Shown: positions 45,939 through 54,531, numbered from the stretch's first letter. The stretch is 64,000 nucleotides of DNA from Oscillospiraceae bacterium (GCA_017939025.1 JAGBAI010000042.1:1-64000); one strand, 5' to 3'. Notes: generated by a model not told the origin, from the letters alone. Numbers and translations: made by a program.

Positions 45939-46871
45939 ATGCGAGACGAATTATCCCTCCTGCAGGCACAGTTGACATATAAAAAGCGGCTGGAGGCTAT
46001 GTTGAAAGAGCTGAAGCAACAACAGGAGCCCCTTGCTGCCAAGGTTCGGGAGCTGGAAGCCAAAATGGTCAGCGAGCGCAAGGATGTGGAGGAGCTGGAA
46101 GGCCGGAGCCTTGCCGCTTTTTTCTATTCCCTCACCGGCAAAAAGGGAGAAAAGCTGGATGAAGAACGGCGGGAGTTCTACGCCGCACGGGTCAAATATG
46201 ATGCTGCCCGCCGGGAGCTGGATGCCATCAACATGGATATAGAAAGTACGGAAGAAGATCTGGCAGACCTGGCAGATGTGGAACAGCGTTATGCCCAGGC
46301 CATTGAAGATAAGCGTACTGCCATTGAAAACGCCAACAGTCCCATTTCCCAGGATTTCCTGGAAAAAGAACATATCTACAACGATCTGAAGCTGCAGGAG
46401 CGGGAACTGGAGGAAGCCATCGCCGCCGGAACCAATGTGCTGCGCAATGCCAGTGATGTTCTGAACAGCCTGCGCAATGTGGAAAATTTAGGTTATCTGG
46501 ACCGTCTGGGACACAATCCGCTGACGGACATGGCCAAGCACGAGACCCTGGACGACGCCCAGAAGAATGTGGAGCTTTTGCAGGTGGAGCTGCAAAAATT
46601 CAACAAGGAGCTGTCCGACATCCCCAACCGGGAAAGTCTCCAGGGCAGTATTGACCGGATGCTGAAATTTTCCGATGCTTTCTTCGAAAACCTGTTTATG
46701 GATGCCTCTGTTCCCGAACGGCTGCGCCAGTCCTATGCCCAGGTAGAGCGCACATTGGATCCCGCCCTGGGGATCCTGCGGCAGCTGCAAACACGGCTGG
46801 AAGAGGTACGGCACAAGCAACTCAAAGCCAAAGCGGAAGTAGATGCCCTGATTCTGGAGATCGAGCTATGA
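45939..46871 (+). CDS. coiled-coil protein of unknown function
   Basis: A 310-residue soluble protein that is mostly coiled coil: Leu/Glu/Lys heptads at about 3-55, 78-135 and 140-180, and a final helix rich in charged residues. A short non-coiled loop (about 55-75, LAAFFYSLTGKKGEKLDE) is the most distinctive segment. No signal peptide or enzyme motif is seen. ATG 45939 has AGAGGTG at 6 bases; an in-frame GTG at 45930 overlaps that site. TTGTCT-N17-TAAGAT lies just upstream. It overlaps a GNAT gene by 4 bases, so the two may act together. Confidence 0.75.
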   Translation: MRDELSLLQAQLTYKKRLEAMLKELKQQQEPLAAKVRELEAKMVSERKDVEELEGRSLAAFFYSLTGKKGEKLDEERREFYAARVKYDAARRELDAINMDIESTEEDLADLADVEQRYAQAIEDKRTAIENANSPISQDFLEKEHIYNDLKLQERELEEAIAAGTNVLRNASDVLNSLRNVENLGYLDRLGHNPLTDMAKHETLDDAQKNVELLQVELQKFNKELSDIPNRESLQGSIDRMLKFSDAFFENLFMDASVPERLRQSYAQVERTLDPALGILRQLQTRLEEVRHKQLKAKAEVDALILEIEL

Positions 46872-47413
46872 AATACTTACCCATCCCCACACTGCTGACA
46901 CCGCATCTGCGTCTGCGGAAGCTGACCATGGCAGATGTGCAGGCTTACTACCGCCATCTGGGCAGCAGCGAAGCCGTTACCCGTTATATGCTCTGGGAGC
47001 CTCACCGGGATATTTCCCAATCTGTTGCCAGCATAGAAAAAGCCCTGCGGCGCTATGCCGAAGGCCGCTGCTACCGCTGGGGCATTGCACTGAAGGAAAC
47101 GGACGAATTGATCGGTGTTATGGAGCTGCTGCGCTTCGAGGAAGAAACGCAGCGCTGCAGCTTCGCCTATATGCTGGGTGAAGCTTTCTGGGGCCAGGGC
47201 TATGGTACGGAAGCGCTGAAAGCGGCCTTTGAATTTGCTTTCACCCAGATGGGCGTTAAGACGATTATTGCAGACCATATGGCAGAGAATCCTGCCTCCG
47301 GCCGGGTCATGGAAAAGGCCGGTATGCAGAAAGTACGTTTCCTTCCCGGAAAGTACGAAAAGAACGGTAAAAAATATGATGCTGTGGAATACAGCATCAC
47401 GGCAAGTCAATAA
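46868..47413 (+). CDS. GNAT acetyltransferase, RimJ/RimL type
   Basis: A 181-residue N-acetyltransferase: TPHLRLRKLTMADVQAYY at the start, YRWGIALKETDELIGVMEL, then AYMLGEAFWGQGYGTEAL (acetyl-CoA pyrophosphate loop Q-G-Y-G-T) and NPASGRVMEKAGM. It would acetylate an amino group on a protein or small molecule. Its ATG overlaps the stop of the coiled-coil gene (ATGA). Confidence 0.9.
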   Translation: MKYLPIPTLLTPHLRLRKLTMADVQAYYRHLGSSEAVTRYMLWEPHRDISQSVASIEKALRRYAEGRCYRWGIALKETDELIGVMELLRFEEETQRCSFAYMLGEAFWGQGYGTEALKAAFEFAFTQMGVKTIIADHMAENPASGRVMEKAGMQKVRFLPGKYEKNGKKYDAVEYSITASQ

Positions 47414-47419
47414 ATGCAC

Positions 47420-47443
47420 AGGGCGGGGATACATCCCCGCCCA
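47420..47443. repeat. short palindromic repeat, possibly a family A remnant
   Basis: GGGCGGGGAT and ATCCCCGCCC flank AC at 47421-47442 between two converging genes; the TGTA/TACA ends of family A are lost. It could also serve as a weak bidirectional terminator. Confidence 0.6.
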
Positions 47444-47456
47444 ATTGCTTTTTTCA

Positions 47457-48815
47457 TTATACTTTTTCATTAAAGATCCGCCCCAGCATGATGATGGCGG
47501 CAACGGCCAGGATCACCTCTGCCAGGAACTGGGCATAGGCCAGGCCATACAGGGGCCACAGCCAGTTCAGCACAAACAGCAGTGGGATCTCCAACACCAC
47601 CTTGCGCAGAATGGCAAAGGTCAGGCTGTACTTGCCCATGCCCAAAGAAGCAAAGACACCCACCGCCATAAAGTCGATGCACAGGAACACCATGCCCAGA
47701 CACATACCCCGCAGGAAGGCAGAGCCATAGGCAATGATCTCCGGATTATCCATAAACAGCCGGATCAGGCTGGGTGCGCCGAACCAATAGCCCACCGTTA
47801 CAGCCAGCATGGTCGGCAGGATGATACCGCTGGAGAAGAAGACGCTGTCCTTCATCCGTTTGCGGTTGCCGCTGGCATAGTTGTAGCTGACCAGAGGCAT
47901 GATACCCTGGGAGAAGCCCATGCAGACCTGAATGGGCAGCATATTGATCTTGTGGGACACACCCATGGCCGCCACGGCGGAAGCACCATAGGCTGCGGTA
48001 AAGTTGTTCAGAATGGTGGAACCGGTGACGTTCAGCAGATTCTGGATGGACGCGGGAATGCCAACACCCAAAATGCCGAAGACCACTTCCTTGCTCAGAT
48101 TCTTCAGCTTCCGGATATCCAGACAGACGAAGGTCTTGCCCTTCTTCACCCGGGCCAGCACAAAGAAATAGCCGCAGGCTACGCAGTTGGAAAGGAAGGT
48201 GGCAAGACCGGCACCGGCAGCGCCCATGCCAAAGCCCCAGGGAAGGATAAAAATGGGATCCAGAATGATATTCAGCACACAGCCGGACATGGTGCCGATG
48301 CTGGCATGTAAGGATGCACCCTCCGCACGGACCATCTGGCCCTGAACCACATTCAAGATGGCAGGCATGGCACCGCAGGAGACTGTCCAGAGCATGTAAT
48401 TGGCGGTGGCTTTCCAGGTGGTGCTGTCCGCACCCAGCAGCTTCATCAGCGGTGCTTTGAACGCCGTGCACAGCAGCGCAAAGGCCAGGCCGCTGAACAC
48501 TGCGCCGTAAAAGCCAAAGGCAGAGGCCGTCCGCACCCGCTCATAGTCTCCCCTGCCCAGGCTCCGGCTCATCATGCTGGAAGTGCCCACACCAAAGAGA
48601 TTGTTCACCGCATTGAAGGCCAGCATCACAGGATAAGCCAGGGTCACCGCAGCATTCTGCACCGGATCATTCAGCATACCTACGAAGAAGGTATCCGCCA
48701 GATTGTAAATGACCATCACCAGAGATGTGACCACCATGGGGATGGACAGCTCCATCACCGCCTTGGGGATGGGCATGGATTCAAACAAATAAGTTTTCTC
48801 ATTGACCTGCGCCAA
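47457..48815 (-). CDS. MATE family efflux transporter
   Basis: A 452-residue, twelve-helix MATE protein (MELSIPMVVTSLVMVIYNLADTFFVGM at the start, later MGFSQGIMPLVSYNYASGNRKR). The start is a TTG at 48815, with AAGGGGCGG upstream and a promoter only about 30 bases away; the first in-frame ATG is residue 14 and has no ribosome site. It is the third MATE gene in the window. Confidence 0.9.
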   Translation of the reverse strand: MAQVNEKTYLFESMPIPKAVMELSIPMVVTSLVMVIYNLADTFFVGMLNDPVQNAAVTLAYPVMLAFNAVNNLFGVGTSSMMSRSLGRGDYERVRTASAFGFYGAVFSGLAFALLCTAFKAPLMKLLGADSTTWKATANYMLWTVSCGAMPAILNVVQGQMVRAEGASLHASIGTMSGCVLNIILDPIFILPWGFGMGAAGAGLATFLSNCVACGYFFVLARVKKGKTFVCLDIRKLKNLSKEVVFGILGVGIPASIQNLLNVTGSTILNNFTAAYGASAVAAMGVSHKINMLPIQVCMGFSQGIMPLVSYNYASGNRKRMKDSVFFSSGIILPTMLAVTVGYWFGAPSLIRLFMDNPEIIAYGSAFLRGMCLGMVFLCIDFMAVGVFASLGMGKYSLTFAILRKVVLEIPLLFVLNWLWPLYGLAYAQFLAEVILAVAAIIMLGRIFNEKV

Positions 48816-48844
48816 TTTGACCGCCCCTTTCGCATATTTCTTAC

Positions 48845-48874
48845 ATTATACCGCCGGGAATGGAGGCGTGTCAA
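48845..48874 (-). promoter_or_regulatory. promoter of the third MATE gene
   Basis: TTGACA (48869-48874, minus strand), 18-base spacer, TATAAT (48845-48850). The short leader supports the TTG start at 48815. Confidence 0.85.
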
Positions 48875-49019
48875 GTGTGGAGAGCGGGCAGTGGGAAGTG
48901 GCGTATTCAGATTATGCGTTCTCCTGATTTCTCTGTCCGGTGCACATTTCATTATTTGCAGACATGTTCAGGTGCAGATAACGCCACTGTCGGCACTACA
49001 CACTCTTTACACTCTCTAC

Positions 49020-49048
49020 TTGACATCCTCTACTGCGTGTGATAAATT
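49020..49048 (+). promoter_or_regulatory. promoter of the NhaC-like gene
   Basis: TTGACA (49020-49025), 17-base spacer, TAAATT (49043-49048). Confidence 0.65.
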
Positions 49049-49095
49049 TATGGGGTATTTGTATCGCACACATTCGTGTTTGGAGGAAAGAAAAA

Positions 49096-50403
49096 ATGAA
49101 AAAAGGCAACCCCATTGCGCTGCTGCCCATCGGCGTATTTCTGGTGATCTACTTAGGTCTCGGCCTGCTGTTTGAGTATGGCATGAAGATCCCCATGGGC
49201 TTCTACAACATCCCCATCGTCATCGCCTTCCTGGTGGCCATCTTAGTGGCCTGCCTGCAAAATAAGGCTGTCAGCTTTGACAAGAAACTGGAGATCATGG
49301 GCCAGGGCGTGGGCGATAAGAACATCATCACCATGCTGCTGATCTTCCTGACTGCCGGCGCTTTCGTCGGTGTGGTTGGCCGCAGCTCCGCCCAGAGCGT
49401 GGCTTACTTCATGCTGGACATCATCCCGCCTCAGTTTGCTGTGGCCGTCCTGTTTGTGGTTGCCTGCTTTGTTTCCACTGCCATGGGCACCTCTGTGGGT
49501 ACCATCACCCTGCTGACCCCCATTGCTGTGGAGGTTGCTCAGGTTTCCAGCTTTGAAGTCGCCCTGTGTGTCGGCACCGTTGTGGGTGGTGCCATGTTCG
49601 GCGACAACCTGTCCTTCATTTCCGATACCACCATCGCCGCCTGCAACGGCCAGGGCTGCGCCATGAAGGATAAGTTCAAAGGTAACTTCTGGATCGCCCT
49701 CCCTGCCGCACTGGCTACCCTGGCACTGATCCTGGTGATGACTCTGGGCCATGAAACCACCCCCATCACTGAAGAGTACAACCTGCTGCAGATCGTTCCC
49801 TACGTTCTGGTTCTGGCTGGCGGCGTTGTGGGCATCAATGTGTTCGTGGTGCTGCTGGTGGGCATCGTCTCCGGTGCCATCATTATGCTGGCTACCGGCC
49901 AGACTGCTGCCACTGACCTGCTGGCAAACATGGGTTCCGGCGCTTCCGGCATGTTTGAGACCAGCTTCGTTGCCATTCTGGTGGCTGCCATGTGTGCCCT
50001 GATCCGGGTCCACGGCGGCTTCGACGCTCTGCTGGCTTTCATCCAGAGCCTGTTCAAGGGCAAGAAGGGCGGCCAGCTGGGTATCGGCCTGCTGGTAGGT
50101 GCTATGGATATCGCCACTGCCAACAATACCGTTGCCATCGTCATGGCAAACCCCATCGCCAAGGAAATGAGCGAGGAATATGGCATTACTCCCCAGCGCT
50201 CTGCCTGCCTGCTGGATACCTTCTCCTGCATCTTCCAGGGCATTATCCCTTACGGTGCCCAGATGCTGGTGGCTATCTCCACCTGCGCCGAAATGGGCGT
50301 GACCCTGTCCGCCTTCAACATCATGCGCTTCCTGTTCTATCCCTACCTGCTGCTGGTCAGCTCCCTGATCGCCATTTATGTGATCGGCGAAAAGAAAAAG
50401 TAA
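49096..50403 (+). CDS. Na+/H+ antiporter, NhaC family
   Basis: A 435-residue antiporter with about eleven hydrophobic helices. Recognisable blocks are FVSTAMGTSVGTITLLTPIAVEVA, the re-entrant VVGGAMFGDNLSFISDTTIAAC with conserved Asp residues, and MDIATANNTVAIVMANPIAKE. It would exchange sodium for protons, or an amine in some relatives. Codon bias is strong. GGAGG precedes ATG 49096; an open extension to 49039 has no support. Confidence 0.92.
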   Translation: MKKGNPIALLPIGVFLVIYLGLGLLFEYGMKIPMGFYNIPIVIAFLVAILVACLQNKAVSFDKKLEIMGQGVGDKNIITMLLIFLTAGAFVGVVGRSSAQSVAYFMLDIIPPQFAVAVLFVVACFVSTAMGTSVGTITLLTPIAVEVAQVSSFEVALCVGTVVGGAMFGDNLSFISDTTIAACNGQGCAMKDKFKGNFWIALPAALATLALILVMTLGHETTPITEEYNLLQIVPYVLVLAGGVVGINVFVVLLVGIVSGAIIMLATGQTAATDLLANMGSGASGMFETSFVAILVAAMCALIRVHGGFDALLAFIQSLFKGKKGGQLGIGLLVGAMDIATANNTVAIVMANPIAKEMSEEYGITPQRSACLLDTFSCIFQGIIPYGAQMLVAISTCAEMGVTLSAFNIMRFLFYPYLLLVSSLIAIYVIGEKKK

Positions 50404-50420
50404 TCCATCATCTACCAACA

Positions 50421-50448
50421 GCCGGGCTGCAAATTGCAGCTCGGCCTT
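50421..50448 (+). terminator. terminator of the NhaC-like gene
   Basis: GCCGGGCTGC and GCAGCTCGGC form a stem with one mismatch, followed by CTTTAA. Confidence 0.6.
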
Positions 50449-50504
50449 TAACATCCTCCCTGATACATAGTTGTTCAAAGAATTAAATTTTAAAAAATGA
50501 TGCG

Positions 50505-51260
50505 TCACTTCTTCGCAATCACAATGGGCTGATAAAAGCCCGTATCTTCCGGCAATCGCCATACCACTTCTCTGCATCCATTTGCCATTAGCAATTCCGT
50601 CATTTCCTGTCTGCGGGTGGCTCTGTATTCACATTCAAATTTGCTCACTTGGAGAGTGTCCCCGTCATCAACAATATACTGGATCAGCCGATAGTTATCG
50701 CCTTTCCATTTCCAAGTCTGAAAGGAGACTCTCTGTCCCTTTGCGGTTTTGTGAATATAGGGAGGAGAATAGGGTGGCTTGTCCATAAGCAGCGCGTCAT
50801 AATCCCGAATACTGGCAACAAACATACCCCCATTCTTCATTTGATTTATGATACTCTTGATGGCAGAGGCCAAATCATTCCTGGTAAGCATATGTGGAAG
50901 CGCATTGTCCATCGCAATGACAATGTCAAATTGTTCAGTAAATGTATCCGCCAAAGCGCAGAAATCAGCATGTACAAAGTGAGCACTGACATTGTACTTT
51001 CCAGCCCGCTCCTTTGCTTCCACGATTTCTCCGTCGCTGATATCTGAACCTGTTACATTATAACCGATGGCAGCAAGGCCGATTGCCTGTGTTCCGATGC
51101 CGCAGGCACAGTCCAGAATATGTGCGGACTTGTTAAAACCATTATCCGTAAAAAGTCTGTCCAGAATGACTGCCTGTTCCTGTGTGGCAGCGTTCCAATC
51201 CAGAAACAGCTTATCATATTGTGATGCCATACTATCGTAAAAAGACTGTGTAATATTCAT
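50505..51260 (-). CDS. SAM-dependent class I methyltransferase
   Basis: A 251-residue methyltransferase with the SAM site LDCACGIGTQAIGLA, the acidic loop GSDISDG, and the motif FDIVIAMDNALPHM. The methylated substrate is unknown. ATG 51260 follows GGAGG. The gene is visibly richer in A+T than its neighbours and uses codons such as AAA, AAT and ATA more, which suggests recent acquisition. No mobile-element genes flank it. Confidence 0.88.
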   Translation of the reverse strand: MNITQSFYDSMASQYDKLFLDWNAATQEQAVILDRLFTDNGFNKSAHILDCACGIGTQAIGLAAIGYNVTGSDISDGEIVEAKERAGKYNVSAHFVHADFCALADTFTEQFDIVIAMDNALPHMLTRNDLASAIKSIINQMKNGGMFVASIRDYDALLMDKPPYSPPYIHKTAKGQRVSFQTWKWKGDNYRLIQYIVDDGDTLQVSKFECEYRATRRQEMTELLMANGCREVVWRLPEDTGFYQPIVIAKK

Positions 51261-51327
51261 GTTGTTTCCTCCAAATTCAAAACCCATCGTGCCTGTATTT
51301 TATCACACAGCCTACACAAACGCAAGA

Positions 51328-51357
51328 ACCGGCACAGCAATTGCTGTGCCGGTGTTT
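51328..51357. terminator. hairpin between feoB and the methyltransferase
   Basis: A perfect 26-base palindrome ACCGGCACAGCAA/TTGCTGTGCCGGT just after the feoB stop. Its best T run (GTTTTTT) is on the plus strand, while feoB reads minus, where the following TTCTTGCG is weaker. Confidence 0.75.
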
Positions 51358-51358
51358 T

Positions 51359-53344
51359 TTACTTTTTTGCAGGAACTTTCCTGTCCGCCTCCTTGCAGAG
51401 GTAAACAATGACACCCACGATGACTGCCACCACAATAGCACCGGGCAGGAAGCCTGCACCGACGCTTCCGGTGGTGATCAGGGTACCGATCTGATAGACC
51501 AGATAGGATACTGTGAAGCCGGTGGCAAACTGCAGCGCCACACCGCTCCAGAACCACTTCCGGTCACCGATCTCAGAGTTCATGGCACCCAGGGCAGCGA
51601 AGCAGGGAGGGGTAAACAGGTTGAACATCAGATATGCCAGCGCTGCCACCTTGGTGATGGCCATAACACCGGCCACCTCGGCACCGGCGCCTTCCAGCAT
51701 TGCCAGCTCCTCGGTATCGATCAGATTCTCCAGACCCACGAAGCACACTGCCAGAGTACCCACCACATTTTCCTTGGCGATGAAGCCGGTGACAGCAGCA
51801 GCAGCCAGCTGCCAGGAGGCAACGCCCACCACAGGGATCAGCAGATAGGAGATGGGAGAAGCAATGGATGCCAGAATGGACTCAGAGGCGGCATCTGCCA
51901 CTGTAAAGCTCCAGGTAAAGGTCTGCATGATCTGCACCACAGTGTTGCAGACCAGGATCACGGTACCGGCCTTGACAATGTAGGCCCAGCCCCGGCTGCA
52001 CATGGAGCCAAAAGCACGCTTCAAAGAAGGCAGCTTGTACTCCGGCATTTCCATGATAAAGAAAGACTTGCGTCTCTTCACACCGGTGATGCGGTTGATG
52101 ATCAGCGCGCCAATCAGAATGATCAAAATGCCCGCGAAATACATCAGAGTACCCACCCAGCTGGCATTTTCAAAGAATGCACCGGCAAACAGGGCAATGA
52201 CTGGCAGCTTCGCGCCGCAGGGCATGAAGGGAGCCAGCATGGCGGTGGCACGGCGTTCCCGCTCATTGCGGATAGTACGGCAGGCCATGACACCGGGAAT
52301 GGCGCAGCCGGTACCGATGACGAAGGGGATGACGGACTTGCCGGAAAGACCCACCTTCTTGAAAATGGGATCCAGAACGATGGTGGCCCGGGCCATGTAA
52401 CCGCAGTCCTCCAGCAGGGCGATCAGGAAATACATGACCATGACCAGAGGCAGGAAGCCAATGACCGCGATCACACCGCCAATCACACCGTCCACCAGCA
52501 GCGCCTGCAAAATGGGTGCCGCACCGGAGGCCATTTCCGCAACCACCGCCTGGAAGCCTTCCAGCCAGGCCACCAGCGTATCTGCCAGCCAGGGGCCCAG
52601 AGAGGACTGGGAAATATCGAACACCAGGAACATCACCAGAGCAAAGATGGGCAGACCAAACCACTTGTTGGTCAAAATATCATCGATGGCATCCTGGAAA
52701 TTCCGGTCCTTGGTCATAACTTTCCGTTTTTCTACGGAAGCAACCAGCTTATTGACATAGGCATAGCGCTTTTTGTCGGCAGACACCACCGCTTCCCGGC
52801 TGCTCAGATCCACATTTTCCTGGACATAGGGTGCCTTTTGAACCTTACCCACCTGGGCAAGCGCTGCCTGAACCACTTCCTTCAGGTCAGAATTTTCCGA
52901 GTCAATGGAAACGGTCGGAATCACAGGACAGCCCAGCTTGGCGGACAAAACAGTTGCATCAATGGTGGTCTGCTTTTTTTCGTTGATATCAGACTTGTTC
53001 AGTGCCACTACCATGGGGATTCCCAGTTCCAGCAGCTGGGTGGTAAAGAACAGGCTGCGGCTCAAGTTTGTAGCATCCACAATGTTGATGATGGCATCGG
53101 GATGCTCTTCCTTAACATAGGCACTGGTGATACTCTCTTCTGAGGTAAAGGGAGACATGGAATATGCACCGGGAAGATCCACGGCAATCAGTTCCCGGTC
53201 ACCGGCATAGGCCTTTTTGATTGGGGCTTCTTTTTTGTCTACGGTAACACCTGCCCAGTTGCCGACCTTTTCATTCCGGCCGGTCAGAGCGTTGTACATA
53301 GTGGTTTTACCGGAGTTGGGATTGCCTGCGAAAGCAATTCTCAT
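51359..53344 (-). CDS. feoB: ferrous iron transporter FeoB
   Basis: A 661-residue Fe(II) importer. The N-terminal GTPase has G1 GNPNSGKTT (7-15), G3 DLPGAYS (56-62) and G4 NKSD (116-119). After a helical spacer, about residues 225-650 form the membrane channel with the paired Gate domains (for example GCAIPGVMACRT, containing the cysteine motif, and ENVVGTLAV). It ends in a basic tail. No feoA gene precedes it here. AGGAGG lies before ATG 53344. Its promoter overlaps iron-box-like operators. Confidence 0.96.
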   Translation of the reverse strand: MRIAFAGNPNSGKTTMYNALTGRNEKVGNWAGVTVDKKEAPIKKAYAGDRELIAVDLPGAYSMSPFTSEESITSAYVKEEHPDAIINIVDATNLSRSLFFTTQLLELGIPMVVALNKSDINEKKQTTIDATVLSAKLGCPVIPTVSIDSENSDLKEVVQAALAQVGKVQKAPYVQENVDLSSREAVVSADKKRYAYVNKLVASVEKRKVMTKDRNFQDAIDDILTNKWFGLPIFALVMFLVFDISQSSLGPWLADTLVAWLEGFQAVVAEMASGAAPILQALLVDGVIGGVIAVIGFLPLVMVMYFLIALLEDCGYMARATIVLDPIFKKVGLSGKSVIPFVIGTGCAIPGVMACRTIRNERERRATAMLAPFMPCGAKLPVIALFAGAFFENASWVGTLMYFAGILIILIGALIINRITGVKRRKSFFIMEMPEYKLPSLKRAFGSMCSRGWAYIVKAGTVILVCNTVVQIMQTFTWSFTVADAASESILASIASPISYLLIPVVGVASWQLAAAAVTGFIAKENVVGTLAVCFVGLENLIDTEELAMLEGAGAEVAGVMAITKVAALAYLMFNLFTPPCFAALGAMNSEIGDRKWFWSGVALQFATGFTVSYLVYQIGTLITTGSVGAGFLPGAIVVAVIVGVIVYLCKEADRKVPAKK

Positions 53345-53382
53345 GTTAATTCCTCCTGTGATGGAATGGGTGATATAGTGCA

Positions 53383-53497
53383 GTTAGTTCCAGCTAACTT
53401 CTTTGCAAAAGAAATGGCAGAGAACGCTCTGCTGTATTCCTGCGGGATTAGTCGAAGCTAACTATCGAAGAAAATATATTGATTAGCGTTTGCTAAC
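53383..53497. promoter_or_regulatory. three operator copies upstream of feoB
   Basis: GTTAGTTCCAGCTAAC (53383-53398), ATTAGTCGAAGCTAAC (53447-53462) and ATTAGCGTTTGCTAAC (53482-53497) fit RTTAGY-N4-GCTAAC. They resemble DtxR/IdeR-type iron boxes (TTAGG...CTAA). The last lies just downstream of the feoB -10, the others in the leader. Confidence 0.85.
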
Positions 53498-53506
53498 CAC
53501 TTCATT

Positions 53507-53535
53507 ACTCTATCACCAAAGGAAGGATTTGTCAA
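53507..53535 (-). promoter_or_regulatory. feoB promoter
   Basis: TTGACA (53530-53535, minus strand), 17-base spacer, TAGAGT (53507-53512). An operator at 53482-53497 covers the expected transcription start. Confidence 0.75.
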
Positions 53536-53614
53536 TAGTTTTTTGTTCAAGAGAAAATTTTATTTCTCAGCCAGAAACTTCTTATTCTATCCCAGAAAAA
53601 ATTGTAATTCAGCC

Positions 53615-53643
53615 TTGACAAAACCCTTCCGGCCATGTATTAT
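53615..53643 (+). promoter_or_regulatory. promoter of the micro-protein/DUF3793 operon
   Basis: TTGACA (53615-53620), 17-base spacer, TATTAT (53638-53643). It is followed at once by an operator at 53651. Confidence 0.82.
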
Positions 53644-53650
53644 AATATTA

Positions 53651-53699
53651 GTTAGCGCTAGCTAACTAATATGTGCCCCGCCAGTTAGCATCCGCTAAC
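53651..53699. promoter_or_regulatory. two operator copies downstream of the DUF3793 promoter
   Basis: GTTAGCGCTAGCTAAC (53651-53666, a perfect palindrome) and GTTAGCATCCGCTAAC (53684-53699) match the three copies on the feoB side. Both would block transcription when occupied. Confidence 0.87.
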
Positions 53700-53725
53700 T
53701 TAATCTATAAAAGGAGGATCTGATC

Positions 53726-53830
53726 ATGAATCTGACAGAATTTGTTCAAACTATCTCTGCGCTGACGTCCATCGCCATGATCCTGGTTGGATCTTTGTGG
53801 CTGAAACAGCATCTGCGCGCACAATTCTGA
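53726..53830 (+). CDS. 34-residue single-helix membrane micro-protein
   Basis: ATG 53726 has a perfect AAAGGAGG 6-7 bases upstream and opens a frame of 34 codons. The peptide has a short polar start (MNLTEFVQT), a hydrophobic helix (ISALTSIAMILVGSLWL) and a basic end (KQHLRAQF). It lies between two iron-type operators' promoter and the DUF3793 gene, and its stop overlaps an ATG of that frame. Small membrane proteins beside feoB are known (FeoB-associated Cys-rich proteins, FeoC), but this one has no cysteine. A role in iron uptake is inference. Confidence 0.7.
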   Translation: MNLTEFVQTISALTSIAMILVGSLWLKQHLRAQF

Positions 53831-53847
53831 TGTTCCGGAGGCCCTAT

Positions 53848-54408
53848 ATGTCCGAAGATTACCTTATTCGCAACTGCGCCCCTACTTTGGCAAACTTAAA
53901 AACCGCCAGTCTTTTTACCTGTCCCTGTGAAAACCGGGCATTGCTGCTGTCTGCCCTGCGCAGGCTGAACCGTCTGCTCAGCCGCAAAGGGCTCCGGCTG
54001 CTGCCTCTTCGATTTTCTGACCGCAAGGCGCTGCTGTACCTGTACCGTCCGGCGCGGCTGAGCCGGGATCTGCAAGTGGATACCGCTGCTCAGCTCCTTC
54101 GCTGCCGGGGCTATGACCCGGAGCGCTGCGAGCAGTGCGTTGCCCGGTTGAGCCGAAAGCTGAAAGCCGACCCGGAATTTCCCCATGAGATTGGCCTGTT
54201 TCTCGGCTATCCTGCCGAAGATGTGCAGGGTTTCATTGAACACGGCCCCGACTGTGCCAAATGTACCGGCTGCTGGAAGGTTTATTCTGATGAGGAATCT
54301 GCCAGAAAAACCTTCGACCAATATAAAAAATGTACCCGTGTCTACTGTGACCGCTGGGCACAGCACAACGATATTGAACGGCTGACGGTACCCACGAAAG
54401 CCGGTTAA
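53848..54408 (+). CDS. DUF3793 family protein
   Basis: A 186-residue cytosolic protein. It begins MSEDYLIRNCAPTLANLKTASLF, contains DRKALLYLYRP, the block LLRCRGYDPERCEQCVARL, and the segment FPHEIGLFLGYPAEDVQGFIEH followed by CAKCTGCWKVYSDEESARKTFDQYKKC. These match DUF3793, a Firmicutes family often found with feo genes and flavodoxin; its function is unknown. Seven or more cysteines, several in pairs, hint at metal or redox chemistry. ATG 53848 has GGAGG at 6 bases; an earlier in-frame ATG at 53830 overlaps the micro-protein stop. Confidence 0.85.
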   Translation: MSEDYLIRNCAPTLANLKTASLFTCPCENRALLLSALRRLNRLLSRKGLRLLPLRFSDRKALLYLYRPARLSRDLQVDTAAQLLRCRGYDPERCEQCVARLSRKLKADPEFPHEIGLFLGYPAEDVQGFIEHGPDCAKCTGCWKVYSDEESARKTFDQYKKCTRVYCDRWAQHNDIERLTVPTKAG

Positions 54409-54449
54409 TATACCAAAACCTTACCTCCTCTTACACGTTTTCCCTCCCC

Positions 54450-54480
54450 TGCCGGCGCACTGCACTGCGCCGGCAAAACA
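54450..54480 (+). terminator. terminator of the DUF3793 operon
   Basis: TGCCGGCGCA (54450-54459) pairs with TGCGCCGGCA (54466-54475). The downstream AAAACA is not a T tract, so termination efficiency is unclear. Confidence 0.55.
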
Positions 54481-54495
54481 CGCCTATTGTGAAAA

Positions 54496-54531
54496 GCTCC
54501 CATGACTGAAAAACCAGTCATGGGAGCGTTA
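54496..54531. terminator. strong hairpin terminator
   Basis: A perfect 13-bp stem GCTCCCATGACTG/CAGTCATGGGAGC. On the minus strand it is followed by TTTTC, so it would end a transcript coming from the gene-free region to its right. Confidence 0.75.
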
